A DNA stretch of 58,702 bases from Acidobacteriota bacterium (lineage in GTDB: Bacteria; Acidobacteriota; Terriglobia; Terriglobales; Acidobacteriaceae), in NCBI GenBank assembly GCA_003225055.1, contig QIAU01000146.1, positions 1-58,702 of the forward strand, given 5' to 3'. How positions within the stretch are numbered: position 1 is the first letter of the stretch; every line of letters begins with the position of its first letter. The position numbers were made by a program, and so were the translations under genes. This document shows positions 35,364-43,868 of the stretch, piece after piece. The notes beneath the pieces are model-generated. The model worked only from the letters and a program-made list of their open reading frames with translations, was not told the DNA's origin and ran no database searches.

Positions 35364-35856
35364 AGGCAGCGGTTCGCGGTTAGCTTTTAGTTCTTACCCA
35401 AACGCGTACAACCTAGGCTGTACCGTTGTTCGTGCCCCTTCACCCCGTGTCACCCGTGCTAACTTGCCATGCTGCGGCTTCACAGCCTCGGGAAAATTCC
35501 AGCTTCCTATCAGGGCACGCCTGCAGAGCCCGTCATGGAAATGCCGTTCGAGGCGGCAAGCCGCGTCTTTATCCTCATGAGAACTGAGGTAGAGATGGGG
35601 CTTACCCCGTCCGAGCGTGCTCATCAACCCGGATTCGTACCAGGGCGAGTCGGGCGTGTCCAAAGTCGTTCCAAGACAGGTGCGCCTTCGCCGAAGGATC
35701 TCCGCATTTTCCTGAAATGCAGCGATTCCTCGACTCACTCACATGGCCACCCGATTTCAAAGCTAACAGCTGATGGCCAACAGCTGCCTGCCACTCTGGC
35801 GCATTCTCCCCCTTCCCATTAGAATGGGAAAATTCTTTTCCATGTTCTGGGAACGC
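35364..35856. other. 493-base intergenic region with inverted repeats
   Basis: No gene is supported. The left arm AGGCAGCGGTTCGCGGTTAG then CTTTTAG (from 35364) and the right arm AAAGCTAACAGCTGATGGCC then AACAGCTGCCT (35759-35789) are imperfect complements enclosing about 370 bases. That interval includes a GGTAGAGATGGGG hairpin (35587). The enclosed interval has short frames without family resemblance. The end carries the probable promoter of the lipoprotein gene. Confidence 0.55.
35587..35612. repeat. GGTAGAGA dispersed hairpin, third copy
   Basis: GGTAGAGATGGGGCTTACCC followed by CGTCCG. The stem GATGGGG/CCCCGTC has one T-G pair. Same family as 9897 and 32461. Confidence 0.6.
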
Positions 35857-37302
35857 ATGCAGTTTTCCGGCTTGCCGCGAAGGGCAATCGTGTACCGGAT
35901 TGCTTTCGTCCTGCTGCTATCTCTGATCGGCACAGGCTGCGGCGACATCTTTCGTCCGGTCGCCAACCCCATACCGGGTCCTGCGCCTGATCCGCAGAAT
36001 TTTCATTTCGCCATCGTCGCCAGCCAGAATGCACCCGGCAATCCTGGGAGCGGAATGCAAATCGACGTTTCGGGTGACACGAATATCGGCACCGTTCCAG
36101 CCGGATCTCTGGGCGTCGCTGCGGTTGGACAAGGCCCACAAGGCCCGGTGCATGCCGCCATCTTGTCACCTGGTGGCAACCGGGTTTACCTCGCGAATGG
36201 AACCGACGATACGGTCACGACTTTTAGCCCGGCCAGCACATTCGGCGCAATCGGTAAGGCCACGACTATCACCCTGCCGACCGATGCTAATCCGGTCTTT
36301 GTGCATTCCACCGAATCAAAAGCCATGTACGTGGCCAACAATCCAGTCTTACCTCGCTCGTCGCCGCCCTGCCCCGGTACTTCCTTTGTGGCCGTCATAA
36401 ACACGGCGTCAGAAGTAGTAACCAATTTTATTTGTGTCGGTTTGCAGGCGGCGGTTCTGGCCGAAACGCCCGATGGCCACAAGCTCTATAGCGTCGACAA
36501 GGGCTCAGGCTCTGTCACGGCCATAAACACCGTCGACCAGACTGTGAACAAGACCATCGCAGGCTTCAACGGCTTGGTGTGGGCGGTTGCCAGCCTCGAT
36601 AGCACCAAGCTGTATGTCCTAGATCAGAGCGGATTATCGGTGATTGACACGACGAGCGACACGCTGATTCCTGCCTCGTCCGTTTCGCTGGCGGCGGGTT
36701 CGAATTTCATGTTTCTCGACCGGCATCTGAACCGGCTCTATGTCACGAACTCGAACACCGGCAGCCTGACCATCCTGGATGCGGCTGCGAACCCGCTTAA
36801 GCTGCTCCCCAACGCTGTGGCGCTTCGGTCTACGGTTGCCATGGTGACGGCGTTGAACGATGGCATTCGCGCCTACGTTGCCAGCTATCAAGTGGGCGCC
36901 TGCTCAACTCCCAACAACCCTCAAGACACGTGCGTTACCTCGCAGATTGCGGTCATCAGGACCTCGGACAATACGCTCACCAAAACCATCGACCTCGGTG
37001 CCGTGGATCTGACCACGAGCGGCCTTTTACAGTCGAAGGCGGTCTGCGATGCCGCCGCTTCAAGCGGGAGATTTCCCATTTCCATTGCGTCTTCGGTGGA
37101 CAGCAGCAAGGTCTATGTAGCCAATTGTTATGCCGGAAGCACCAGCGTGATCCGGACATCCGATGACGCTTGCGTCACCAATCCGGTTACCCACCAGTGC
37201 GCCAACATCAATTCTCCGGTGAGCGCCTACCCCTCGGCGCCCGGTCAGCCTCTCCCGCCCCCTCCTCCGCAGAACCCACTCTGGGTGGTCGCGGGTCCTT
37301 GA
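35857..37302 (+). CDS. Lipoprotein with a YVTN-type beta-propeller
   Basis: About 481 aa. A signal sequence with lipobox (IAFVLLLSLIGTGCGD) indicates a lipid-anchored protein. Repeated blade-like segments follow: NRVYLANGTDDTVTTFSPAS, HKLYSVDKGSGSVTAINTVD, TKLYVLDQSGLSVIDTTSD and NRLYVTNSNTGSLTILDAAA, then two more near the end. These are typical of YVTN beta-propellers, which mediate protein interactions at the surface. The C-terminus is proline rich (PGQPLPPPPPQNP). Start ATG 35857 has GGGA just upstream; ATGs at 35824 and 35842 are alternatives that would lengthen the n-region. Confidence 0.85.
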   Translation: MQFSGLPRRAIVYRIAFVLLLSLIGTGCGDIFRPVANPIPGPAPDPQNFHFAIVASQNAPGNPGSGMQIDVSGDTNIGTVPAGSLGVAAVGQGPQGPVHAAILSPGGNRVYLANGTDDTVTTFSPASTFGAIGKATTITLPTDANPVFVHSTESKAMYVANNPVLPRSSPPCPGTSFVAVINTASEVVTNFICVGLQAAVLAETPDGHKLYSVDKGSGSVTAINTVDQTVNKTIAGFNGLVWAVASLDSTKLYVLDQSGLSVIDTTSDTLIPASSVSLAAGSNFMFLDRHLNRLYVTNSNTGSLTILDAAANPLKLLPNAVALRSTVAMVTALNDGIRAYVASYQVGACSTPNNPQDTCVTSQIAVIRTSDNTLTKTIDLGAVDLTTSGLLQSKAVCDAAASSGRFPISIASSVDSSKVYVANCYAGSTSVIRTSDDACVTNPVTHQCANINSPVSAYPSAPGQPLPPPPPQNPLWVVAGP

Positions 37303-37317
37303 GTCCCTTAAGACAAA

Positions 37318-37347
37318 AGAGCCGCCTCGGCGAGGAACGCGGGCTCT
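37318..37347. terminator. Bidirectional cruciform between convergent genes
   Basis: AGAGCC (37318-37323) pairs with GGCTCT (37342-37347), with an inner CCTCG/CGAGG hairpin (37325-37335). It sits between the converging lipoprotein and BNR-protein genes; AAAA before the stem would give a U-run on the minus transcript. Confidence 0.6.
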
Positions 37348-37364
37348 CGAATCTCTTAATCTCA

Positions 37365-39413
37365 CTAGGGCGTCAGGTGAACAAATCCGGAGCTGAGATT
37401 TCCTGTCTTGCCGTAGGTGAATCCCTTGGGACCGCTCACGCTGATGGCGAACGTGTCCAGGCTCGTCGATCCGTAATCGCAGGCTACGGCCGTGAAGGCG
37501 TAGCCCGACTGGCCGTTCACCTTGGCGTTTCCGGCGGAAGTTCCGCAACTTCCCGAGAAGCTCAGAGAAGCGATCCCGTTGGAACTTCGCAGGTGAAGGT
37601 GGGCGCTGTTGTCGTCATATTGCAGCACTCCGTTCCGAGGACTGCCGTAACTGAGGAAGCTGAAATCGTTCTTTGAGCCATCGCTGTTCTGAGTTTCACC
37701 TTCGCCGGCTTCCTGCTCGCCTTGTTCGAACTGCGATGGCGCGGCGCAGCTTCCCCCTTTCACGATGCTCGCATTGGCTTCCAGTTGCCGGGTGAAGTTG
37801 GCACGAGTCAGACGCGTGGTCCGCGGATCGTCTGCCCCACACTGCCCACTACCTAGCCGGCTGCAACGCGGGTGGGGCTTATGATCGTCGGAGAACGCCA
37901 TATTGGCCCGGTGCTCAGGATCAAGCGACACCTGGAACAAATCCGCCAGGGCACGATCCGCTCCGCCCCCCAGCCCGCCCGTGGAAACGGTGCCGCGGTG
38001 GATGACGTGATCGCTGGTCTCGGATTGCGTGAACGTCGGCGTCGAACTGTGTCCATTCACGCTTTCCGCCATGTACACATTCCATTGCGCCCACTCCTGC
38101 ATGCAGGTATTTCCGCTGCTACAGGCCGCTCCCTGCGATGCCGGATGCCCAGGCTCAAGAGTTGCCCGGTCATTCGAGTTGCCCACCGTGTTGTCTCCCA
38201 ACCAGACCACGACCACGTGGCCGTTGCTATCAGCAGCTACCCAGGGAAACACGTTGGCCTTCCCGACCGTGGGCCCTTGGTTTACCTGGACCGGAGCCGT
38301 CCAAGTCTTTCCCTGATCCCCGGAGGACGACAAGAAGATATTGGAGTTGTCCGACCACACCGCGTAGAGGTACCCCAGACCGTCTACGGCAAGCGCGGGG
38401 AAAATGTTGTCTGTACCATTGGCGGCTCCCGGCGAGCCGGCAGGGCTGGTGAACACCTTGTGATCGGTAAACGTGAACACGCGCTGACCCTTCTTCACAT
38501 CATTCGAAACACCCACATACACGGATCGCATTGGCATTCCGCCGGTGTTCTCGGTAACGTTGTCGGGTGCGACAAAAATTTGATATAGGCTGCCGCGCGT
38601 TCCACAGGAACTGCGATCCACCTGGATTCGTCCAGCAATGTTGGCCGTGGCAGTGGGCGTTACGTTGCCCGCGGCGGCAAAGGTTTTCGGGTCAATCGCC
38701 TCACCGAAGCCGTTGACATAAGTCTGGCCGCCATCGTTGGAGCGCTGCACCTCGATGTTGAAGGTAGCGACGTCGTGGTAGTTCTGATAGATGAGGTTGG
38801 AACCGGTTCCATCAATCCACTGGCGATCGTCGCCAGGGATCAGGGCAGCCACCAGATTCGGGACAGTGAAGCTATCTCCACGGTTGGTGGAGTGCGTGGC
38901 AGTGACGCCGGGAGCCAGCGACAGGCTGACCAGGCCCAAGTTGGGGACGTTGGTGCCCGGAGCCGGCGCGTTCACGGCGATATCCACATCGCCGCCGCCC
39001 GGAGTAACCCCGGGGTTGGTTGTATTACCGACGTTGCCGGCGCAACCGTTGGTCAGAATACCGCAGTTGTCCGGTTGGCCTTCGTACTTGAAGGGTAGTG
39101 TTCCGTCGGCATTCGGAGGCCCATCCACCGCCTGATACCAGCGATGCAGGTCGGTTCCACCCGGTACGCCGCGAATCGAGGACACATACACCGTGCCCTG
39201 CGAATCCGTGCGTACACTAGGCTCCAGACCTCGCACCACGAACGCCTCCGGTCCGCTCGGACCTCCGACCGGAGCCAGGTAGGGAAGCGCCAGTTCCTGG
39301 TTCGGACTGAAGCCCGGCATCTGCGCCGAGACCGAATCGAAATTCATCAGGAGAATCAGAGCCGCACCCGTCATCACAGTCACAACTGCAATTACCCGCC
39401 ATCGAGACCTCAT
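37365..39413 (-). CDS. Exported sialidase-like (BNR/Asp-box) beta-propeller protein
   Basis: 682 aa. Signal peptide MRSRWRVIAVVTVMTGAALI onward. The central region carries three Asp-box-like motifs STNRGDSF, SNDGGQTY and SGDQGKTW, typical of BNR/sialidase-fold propellers, plus FPALAVDGLGYLYAVWSDNS. The C-terminal 120 residues form a separate beta-rich domain (LQYDDNSAHLHLRSSNGIAS) after an acidic linker (EQGEQEAGEGETQNSDGS). The ATG at 39413 has AAGGAG eight bases upstream; an in-frame ATG at 39482 would precede the signal peptide by 23 residues and is less likely. Catalytic sialidase residues are not obvious, so enzyme activity is not claimed. Confidence 0.85.
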   Translation of the reverse strand: MRSRWRVIAVVTVMTGAALILLMNFDSVSAQMPGFSPNQELALPYLAPVGGPSGPEAFVVRGLEPSVRTDSQGTVYVSSIRGVPGGTDLHRWYQAVDGPPNADGTLPFKYEGQPDNCGILTNGCAGNVGNTTNPGVTPGGGDVDIAVNAPAPGTNVPNLGLVSLSLAPGVTATHSTNRGDSFTVPNLVAALIPGDDRQWIDGTGSNLIYQNYHDVATFNIEVQRSNDGGQTYVNGFGEAIDPKTFAAAGNVTPTATANIAGRIQVDRSSCGTRGSLYQIFVAPDNVTENTGGMPMRSVYVGVSNDVKKGQRVFTFTDHKVFTSPAGSPGAANGTDNIFPALAVDGLGYLYAVWSDNSNIFLSSSGDQGKTWTAPVQVNQGPTVGKANVFPWVAADSNGHVVVVWLGDNTVGNSNDRATLEPGHPASQGAACSSGNTCMQEWAQWNVYMAESVNGHSSTPTFTQSETSDHVIHRGTVSTGGLGGGADRALADLFQVSLDPEHRANMAFSDDHKPHPRCSRLGSGQCGADDPRTTRLTRANFTRQLEANASIVKGGSCAAPSQFEQGEQEAGEGETQNSDGSKNDFSFLSYGSPRNGVLQYDDNSAHLHLRSSNGIASLSFSGSCGTSAGNAKVNGQSGYAFTAVACDYGSTSLDTFAISVSGPKGFTYGKTGNLSSGFVHLTP

Positions 39414-39571
39414 AGCTTTGTCTCCTTGCACCGCTTTTCTGATTTTGGAAAAACTTGATCGGGGGCGGGCACCCCACTCCAAGTCCCGATCGCCTGCACA
39501 GGGGGCTGAATCTCAGACGCGTCGGGCAAAAGCTTGGGACCTGGGAACCAATCGTGAAGAGTGCGCACCCT

Positions 39572-39653
39572 GTAGTTGCAGTTTCGAGCTAAGTAGTTGC
39601 ATTAGCGCCAGAAAATTGTTGGGTTGGGCAAGAATCGGTTGACAGTTAGTTGC
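39572..39653. promoter_or_regulatory. Three phased TAGTTGC direct repeats
   Basis: GTAGTTGCA at 39572-39580 and 39593-39601, and TTAGTTGCG at 39646-39654. Spacings are 21 and 53 bases, close to two and five helical turns. A TTGACA at 39639-39644 sits beside the third copy, but no convincing -10 box follows. A possible activator or repressor array for one of the divergent genes. Confidence 0.35.
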
Positions 39654-39699
39654 GTCGGGCCCCGTGTTTTCAGCAACTTAGAATGAAAGAGATGACCTA

Positions 39700-39752
39700 G
39701 CCCGTGCGGCGTGGACACTCCCTTCCCCTTCGCTCAGGGCAGGCTCTGTCCC
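39700..39752. repeat. GCGGACAC-type dispersed repeat, long variant, second copy
   Basis: CCCGTGCGGCGTGGACACTC, then CCTTCCCCTTCGCTCAGGGC, then AGGCTCTGTCCC. The order of words matches 14670-14734. Confidence 0.6.
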
Positions 39753-40092
39753 GGCGCCCGTTTGCATACCGCCTTCGGGGCTTGCGCACATTTCCGGGAA
39801 CTGTCCTGGTCGCGCCCTTTCTCAAGGTAGCGCTGGAGCATCGTGCCGCCCCACCTTTGCGCAAACCGCGCAATCCCGGACTGACAAGGATGCAGTCATA
39901 CGGGGCGGACGAAAGTGCGCGAAGGATTTGGCGGCAGCGCCGAAACCTCTGCTTGGGCTCGCTTCGGTTACCTTCGTGTCGCGTCTAACGTGATGAGACT
40001 ACGAGGCTAACGAGTTGTTATAGTCTCGTTTCCCCCTTCAGGCTCGTGAAACGAGCCTCTAACGAGCTACGTGCTCCTAAAAGGATTTCATC

Positions 40093-40872
40093 GTGAAACG
40101 CCACACCGTTTTCTTCCTTTTTATTTGCGCTCTGTCCGCGGTTGCTTTCTCGCAAGCGGTCGTTCCAGCGAGTACACCGGTCAGCGCTCACCTGCCCTCT
40201 CTTCACACGGCTGAGGTTTACGGCGGCTTTCAGTGGGAAAGCTTTGACTTCAGTAACTTTCTCGGCCTGCCGGGAACGGTCGCGCCCCGTCAAAGCTTCT
40301 TCGGCTTTCACACTTCCAGTAATTTCACGTTCTATCGTTGGCTCGGCGCGGAGGGCGACTTTAGCCGCGACAGCAAGAGTTACAAGAACTTCGCTGTTGC
40401 CGGTGACAAGCTCGGCCTCTCCAGCCTAACCATCATGGGTGGACCGCGCATTAGCTACAATATCGGACATCTTAGTCAGTACGCTCACGTCTTGCTGGGT
40501 TTATACCGCCTTAACACGACCTACACGGACCCGACCGCCGGTACGGGAAGCTCAGCTGCTAACGCGTTCGGTTTCGCGATTGGCGGCGGAACGACTTTTC
40601 GTCTCTCGCGTCGCTTCGGGGTTGCAACCGCGGCAGATTTTATCCGCCCCTCCAAGTCCGGAGTGCCTCTTAACAACATCCGGGTTAGCTTTGGGCCGGT
40701 GTTTTATTTCGGCGGCTCGAAGCCGGAGGTTGCGCGTTATACCCCCGCTCCTGCGCCGGTTCGACCGGCTCCGGTACGAGTGAAAGCTCCGCCTGCCGAG
40801 CGTCGGTGTATTCAAATCCTGATCGACTCTAAGGGCAACGAGACCTGCATGAGGTACGCAGACCAGAGGTAA
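40093..40872 (+). CDS. Outer-membrane beta-barrel protein
   Basis: 259 aa with a signal peptide (MKRHTVFFLFICALSAVAFS). Residues about 35-215 alternate aromatic/hydrophobic and polar residues as in an OmpA/porin-like barrel: EVYGGFQWESFDFSNFLGLP, FTFYRWLGAEGDFSRDSKSY, IMGGPRISYNIGHL, AIGGGTTFRLSRRFGVATAA and VRVSFGPVFYFGG-like closing strands. The tail (YTPAPAPVRPAPVRVKAPPA) is a proline-rich extension with two cysteines near the end. Start GTG 40093 with AAGGA seven bases upstream. Specific function unknown. Confidence 0.82.
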   Translation: MKRHTVFFLFICALSAVAFSQAVVPASTPVSAHLPSLHTAEVYGGFQWESFDFSNFLGLPGTVAPRQSFFGFHTSSNFTFYRWLGAEGDFSRDSKSYKNFAVAGDKLGLSSLTIMGGPRISYNIGHLSQYAHVLLGLYRLNTTYTDPTAGTGSSAANAFGFAIGGGTTFRLSRRFGVATAADFIRPSKSGVPLNNIRVSFGPVFYFGGSKPEVARYTPAPAPVRPAPVRVKAPPAERRCIQILIDSKGNETCMRYADQR

Positions 40873-40884
40873 AGCGGCGGAGGG

Positions 40885-40941
40885 CGCGGACGCTCCTGGC
40901 CGCGCTGGCAAATCCGTGTGGCGCGGACACTCCTGTCCGCG
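40885..40941. repeat. Two adjacent GCGCGGAC repeats, the second resembling a terminator
   Basis: The first copy, GCGCGGACGCTCCTGGCCGC (about 40885-40904), is imperfect. The second has a perfect 8-base stem CGCGGACA (40922-40929), loop CTCC, TGTCCGCG (40934-40941), followed by GGTTTCTTTTT. It directly follows the outer-membrane-protein gene and could serve as its intrinsic terminator. Confidence 0.7.
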
Positions 40942-40966
40942 GGTTTCTTTTTGGTGCCGAGCCTGT

Positions 40967-41554
40967 TCAGCTACTCTGGGCATAGTGACCCTCGCTCTGA
41001 TGAAAGACGGTCGGCAGGGCAAAAATCACCAGATAGTCGAGGTCGGCCTTGTCAACCAAGCCGCGCCAGTAGTATCTCCCAAAACCCGCCACCCCCCTTC
41101 CCGAGTTGCGGATGCGGGTTGGTTCCTTCCCGCCATAACGGAAGTGATGCCCACGAACACAAATGAGGAGTAGTCGAAGCTGTTCTGGGTGGCAATCTTG
41201 AAGGCCTGTGTAGGCGGCGGGATAGCGCCCGTACTGACGGCAAGATAGCGGTTGCGGTTTAGACGCGGCAGCGGCTGCTGGCACCGGAATGCCCGGCAGG
41301 CTGGTTGGGAGCGCTTGCGGGGGTCCGGAGTGCGCAGCCGAAGGCGTTGAGGCCCGGCCCCGATTGGGCGCGGGACGGTGGCTGACTGGATCCGGGGCCG
41401 GAAAACTGGTCGGCTGAGCTAACTAATGCGGAATGGGCTGACAAAACCAGGGCGAATGTAGCAGCAGGGGTGCGGTTGCAGCGCAGACCGTCGGCGCCGC
41501 GATGAACCAGCTATGGAAGAGTACTTGCCGGCGGGTCGACCGGCCTTGAGCCAT
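40967..41554 (-). pseudogene. Decayed acidobacterial exported protein gene with several frameshifts
   Basis: On the minus strand an ATG at 41552-41554 starts a signal-peptide-like sequence that changes frame near 41480 (TFALVLSAHSALVSSADQ). A Ser/Pro-rich region follows. Then NRNRYLAVSTGAIPPPTQAF and KIATQNSFDYSSFVFVGITS continue, a frame change leads to NPHPQLGKG, and another to GRYYWRGLVDKADLDYLVIF with ALPTVFHQSEGHYAQSS and a stop at 40967. The ordered pieces match a family of exported acidobacterial proteins I recall (…FDYSSF…, …GRYYW…, …PTVFHQ…). At least three indels separate them, and the usual C-terminal part appears missing. Function of the family is unknown to me. Confidence 0.65.
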
Positions 41555-41743
41555 CTCTATTGCATCTTTGATTCCTGATTTAAGAAGAAAGCCGGCCACC
41601 GATTCGTCGCTGAGTAGGTGGCAGGCAGTAGCTGGGGGCTAGCAGGGTACCCTCAGAAACCGGGTCTATCGAGGACAGCGCAGGACAGCGATGCCTACTC
41701 GTGAACTGACCAACTCGCGAGCAGGTCTGCCCAACCAATCTTT

Positions 41744-42244
41744 CTATTCGCCAGCTACCGCCGCTCGTTCCTGCATGCGGCGCCGGTTGTAGCGCAGCGC
41801 AACGTTCATGAACACCTTGCCGCTGCAGGTCTCGATGCACATGACCAGCGCCTCGGTATCCTCGCTGCTCTTGTCGCCTTGCTCGGAGGTGTGCACCTCG
41901 GGCGGATGCACGCGGAAGTGGAAGCCTTGGTCATTAAGCGAGGTGACCGCATTCCCGATGACCTGGTTGGCGAGCTCGCAGACAGTCTCCCGCATCAGCT
42001 GCTCCGACGAAGGCAGTTCTTCCCCCGCCATGCGGCTGGCCACCCGCATCGCCGTTTGCGGATCGACGTCGAAGACAATGCGGCCCTCGATGTCGCCCGA
42101 CAGCGCGATCAGCGCCGCCACCCCGTGTCGCCGGTAGGCCTCTTCTTCCATGCTGAGGTTGCCGATGGAAGTCGAGCACTGCAGGCTGTCAGCCAGCACG
42201 GCGTCTGCCGCATTAATAAATGGCTGGATCAGCTCCATGCGCAT
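41744..42244 (-). CDS. cheX: CheX/CheC-like CheY-phosphate phosphatase
   Basis: 166 aa. The family dephosphorylates CheY-P through an E-x2-N motif; here ETVCELANQVIGNAVTSL supplies E-L-A-N near residues 90-100. The start MELIQPFINAADAVLADSL and the centre IEGRIVFDVDPQTAMRVASR fit CheX. It is the last gene of the minus-strand chemosensory operon, three bases after cheY, as expected for a signal-termination partner. Confidence 0.85.
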   Translation of the reverse strand: MRMELIQPFINAADAVLADSLQCSTSIGNLSMEEEAYRRHGVAALIALSGDIEGRIVFDVDPQTAMRVASRMAGEELPSSEQLMRETVCELANQVIGNAVTSLNDQGFHFRVHPPEVHTSEQGDKSSEDTEALVMCIETCSGKVFMNVALRYNRRRMQERAAVAGE

Positions 42245-42247
42245 GGT

Positions 42248-42685
42248 TTATGCTCCCGCGCCCGCGGCACTGGCTACGCTGGCGTCTTCGCCCATCACGT
42301 ACTTGATCACCTCGTAGAGCACTTCCGGCTTGACCGGTTTCTGCACAAAGTGCCGCGCACCCCGTTGCAACGCTGCCACGATGTTGTCCTGGTAGCCCAC
42401 AGACGACACCATAACGATGCGCGCGTTCGGGTGCGAGCGCACGATGCGCTCGGCCGCTTCGATGCCTTCCATCTGCGGCATGGTGATGTCCATGAGCACG
42501 ATGTCAGGATTGGTCCGGTCATACTCGGTGATGGCCGTGCAGCCGTCTCCGGCTTCGCCCGCCACCTGTCCGCCAAACGATTCGATCATGCGCGCCAGGT
42601 TCTTGCGCGCGAAGACCGAGTCATCCACGATCAGGTACCGGACGGGCTGCCCGTCTTTGCGTTTCACTGCTGCGAACTGCTCCAT
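42248..42685 (-). CDS. cheY: CheY-type single-domain response regulator
   Basis: 145 aa receiver domain with no output domain. The acidic pocket is D21-D22 in YLIVDDSVFARK, the phosphoacceptor D66 in IVLMDITMP, a Ser/Thr at VMVSSVG and K116 in VQKPVKP. An Ala/Gly tail (ASVASAAGAGA) follows. It lies between cheB and cheX in the operon and is the probable diffusible output of CheA; the target of CheY is not in the window, since no flagellar motor genes are seen. Confidence 0.92.
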   Translation of the reverse strand: MEQFAAVKRKDGQPVRYLIVDDSVFARKNLARMIESFGGQVAGEAGDGCTAITEYDRTNPDIVLMDITMPQMEGIEAAERIVRSHPNARIVMVSSVGYQDNIVAALQRGARHFVQKPVKPEVLYEVIKYVMGEDASVASAAGAGA

Positions 42686-42755
42686 ACAACCCTCCTTCTA
42701 CCCCTCATCCCTCACAACTACCGGCTCTGCGAACCATGCAGCTCCGGTCAAAAAC

Positions 42756-43868
42756 TCAATTGCGTCCGGCGCCTGCGGTCTTGGTGGGCTCGGCGGCGAC
42801 GGCGCTGGTCGCGCGACGGCGGTCGGTGCCGCACTGCGCCTCGAGTGTCCTGGCCAGCGCATCCAGAGGGACGACTCGGGTCGCAAAACCCCGTTCGATG
42901 GCCGCCTTCGGCATGCCGTAAACCACGCAGGAATCTTCGCTTTGGGCGATGGTCAATCCGCTCGCGGCTTGTACAGCACCCAGAGCGGTAGCGCCATCGT
43001 CGCCCATACCCGTCATCAGTAGGGCGACACCACGAGGTCCGAACTCGTCGGCCAGGCTGCGGAAGAGCACATCGACCGAAGGACGATGTCCATTGACGCG
43101 GGGCTCGTCCGACAACAGAGCCACCTCTCCCAGCGGCAGCCGCTTAACTTTCAGGTGCCGGTTGCCCGGACAGATCAGCGCACGTCCCGCTACCAGAAGG
43201 TCACCCGAAGCCGCTTCCTTTACCCGGATGGAGCAGCATTCATCGAGCCGCCGCGCAAACATCTCGGTGAAGCCTTCGGGCATGTGTTGCGCGATCACGA
43301 TCGTGCCCGGGAAGTCTCCCGGCAATTGCGAAAGCATGTATTCGAGGGCGTTGGGGCCACCGGTGGATATCCCGATGGCGATCACGCGCGTCGGTTCCTG
43401 ATCGGGACCGGCTGCCAGCTTCGCGATTTTTTTCAGGTCCTCGGTGAGGGGCTGAAATTTTATTCGCTTGCTCAGCGCGGCCGCCTTGATCTTGCCGATC
43501 AACTCGCTCGCAATGTCCGGCATCTGCGCGGAAACGTCCTGCGGCTTGGCCACGAAATCGAAGGCTCCAAGGGCCAGCGCCTGCAGCGTGACCGATGCCC
43601 CTGCCGTGGTGTGGGAACTGACCACGATCACCGGGATCTGATGCTTCCGCATGACGGCCTTCAGCGTGTCGCTCCCGCTTAGGCCCGGCATTTCCAAATC
43701 CAGCGTAATGACCTGCGGCCGCAATTCCTCGATCTTCTTGAGCGCGAAATTTCCATCCATCGCCGTCCCAACTACTTGGATGGAACGGTCCTTCTCGATG
43801 ATTTGCGGGATCAGTTTCCGCATCAGTGCGGAATCGTCCACAACCAGAACTTTCACGGGGGAACTCAT
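42756..43868 (-). CDS. cheB: Chemotaxis protein-glutamate methylesterase CheB
   Basis: 370 aa. Receiver domain (1-125) with phosphoacceptor D57 in VITLDLEMPG, linker (125-160), and C-terminal methylesterase with the catalytic triad S168 (GISTGGP), H195 (AQHMPEGF) and D290 (MTGMGDDG). Removes methyl groups from the MCP and, in many species, deamidates glutamines. Start overlaps the end of cheA (43865-43868), showing coupling. The Ala/Arg-rich tail (DRRRATSAVAAEPTKTAGAG) is an extension. Confidence 0.95.
   Translation of the reverse strand: MSSPVKVLVVDDSALMRKLIPQIIEKDRSIQVVGTAMDGNFALKKIEELRPQVITLDLEMPGLSGSDTLKAVMRKHQIPVIVVSSHTTAGASVTLQALALGAFDFVAKPQDVSAQMPDIASELIGKIKAAALSKRIKFQPLTEDLKKIAKLAAGPDQEPTRVIAIGISTGGPNALEYMLSQLPGDFPGTIVIAQHMPEGFTEMFARRLDECCSIRVKEAASGDLLVAGRALICPGNRHLKVKRLPLGEVALLSDEPRVNGHRPSVDVLFRSLADEFGPRGVALLMTGMGDDGATALGAVQAASGLTIAQSEDSCVVYGMPKAAIERGFATRVVPLDALARTLEAQCGTDRRRATSAVAAEPTKTAGAGRN

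Larger units (their letters stand above)
39414..40092. other. 679-base divergent intergenic region
   Basis: Separates the divergent BNR-protein and outer-membrane-protein genes. It holds three TAGTTGC words (39573, 39594, 39647) and a dispersed repeat (39700-39752). GC-rich low-information DNA follows to about 40000, then a CTCGTTTC/GAAACGAG inverted repeat (about 40023-40057), then the AAGGA site before GTG 40093. No gene is supported. Confidence 0.55.

Noticed and set aside
41879-42991. Plus-strand open frame of 370 codons across cheX, cheY and cheB
   Set aside because: Spans three recognised minus-strand genes and has no domain of its own.
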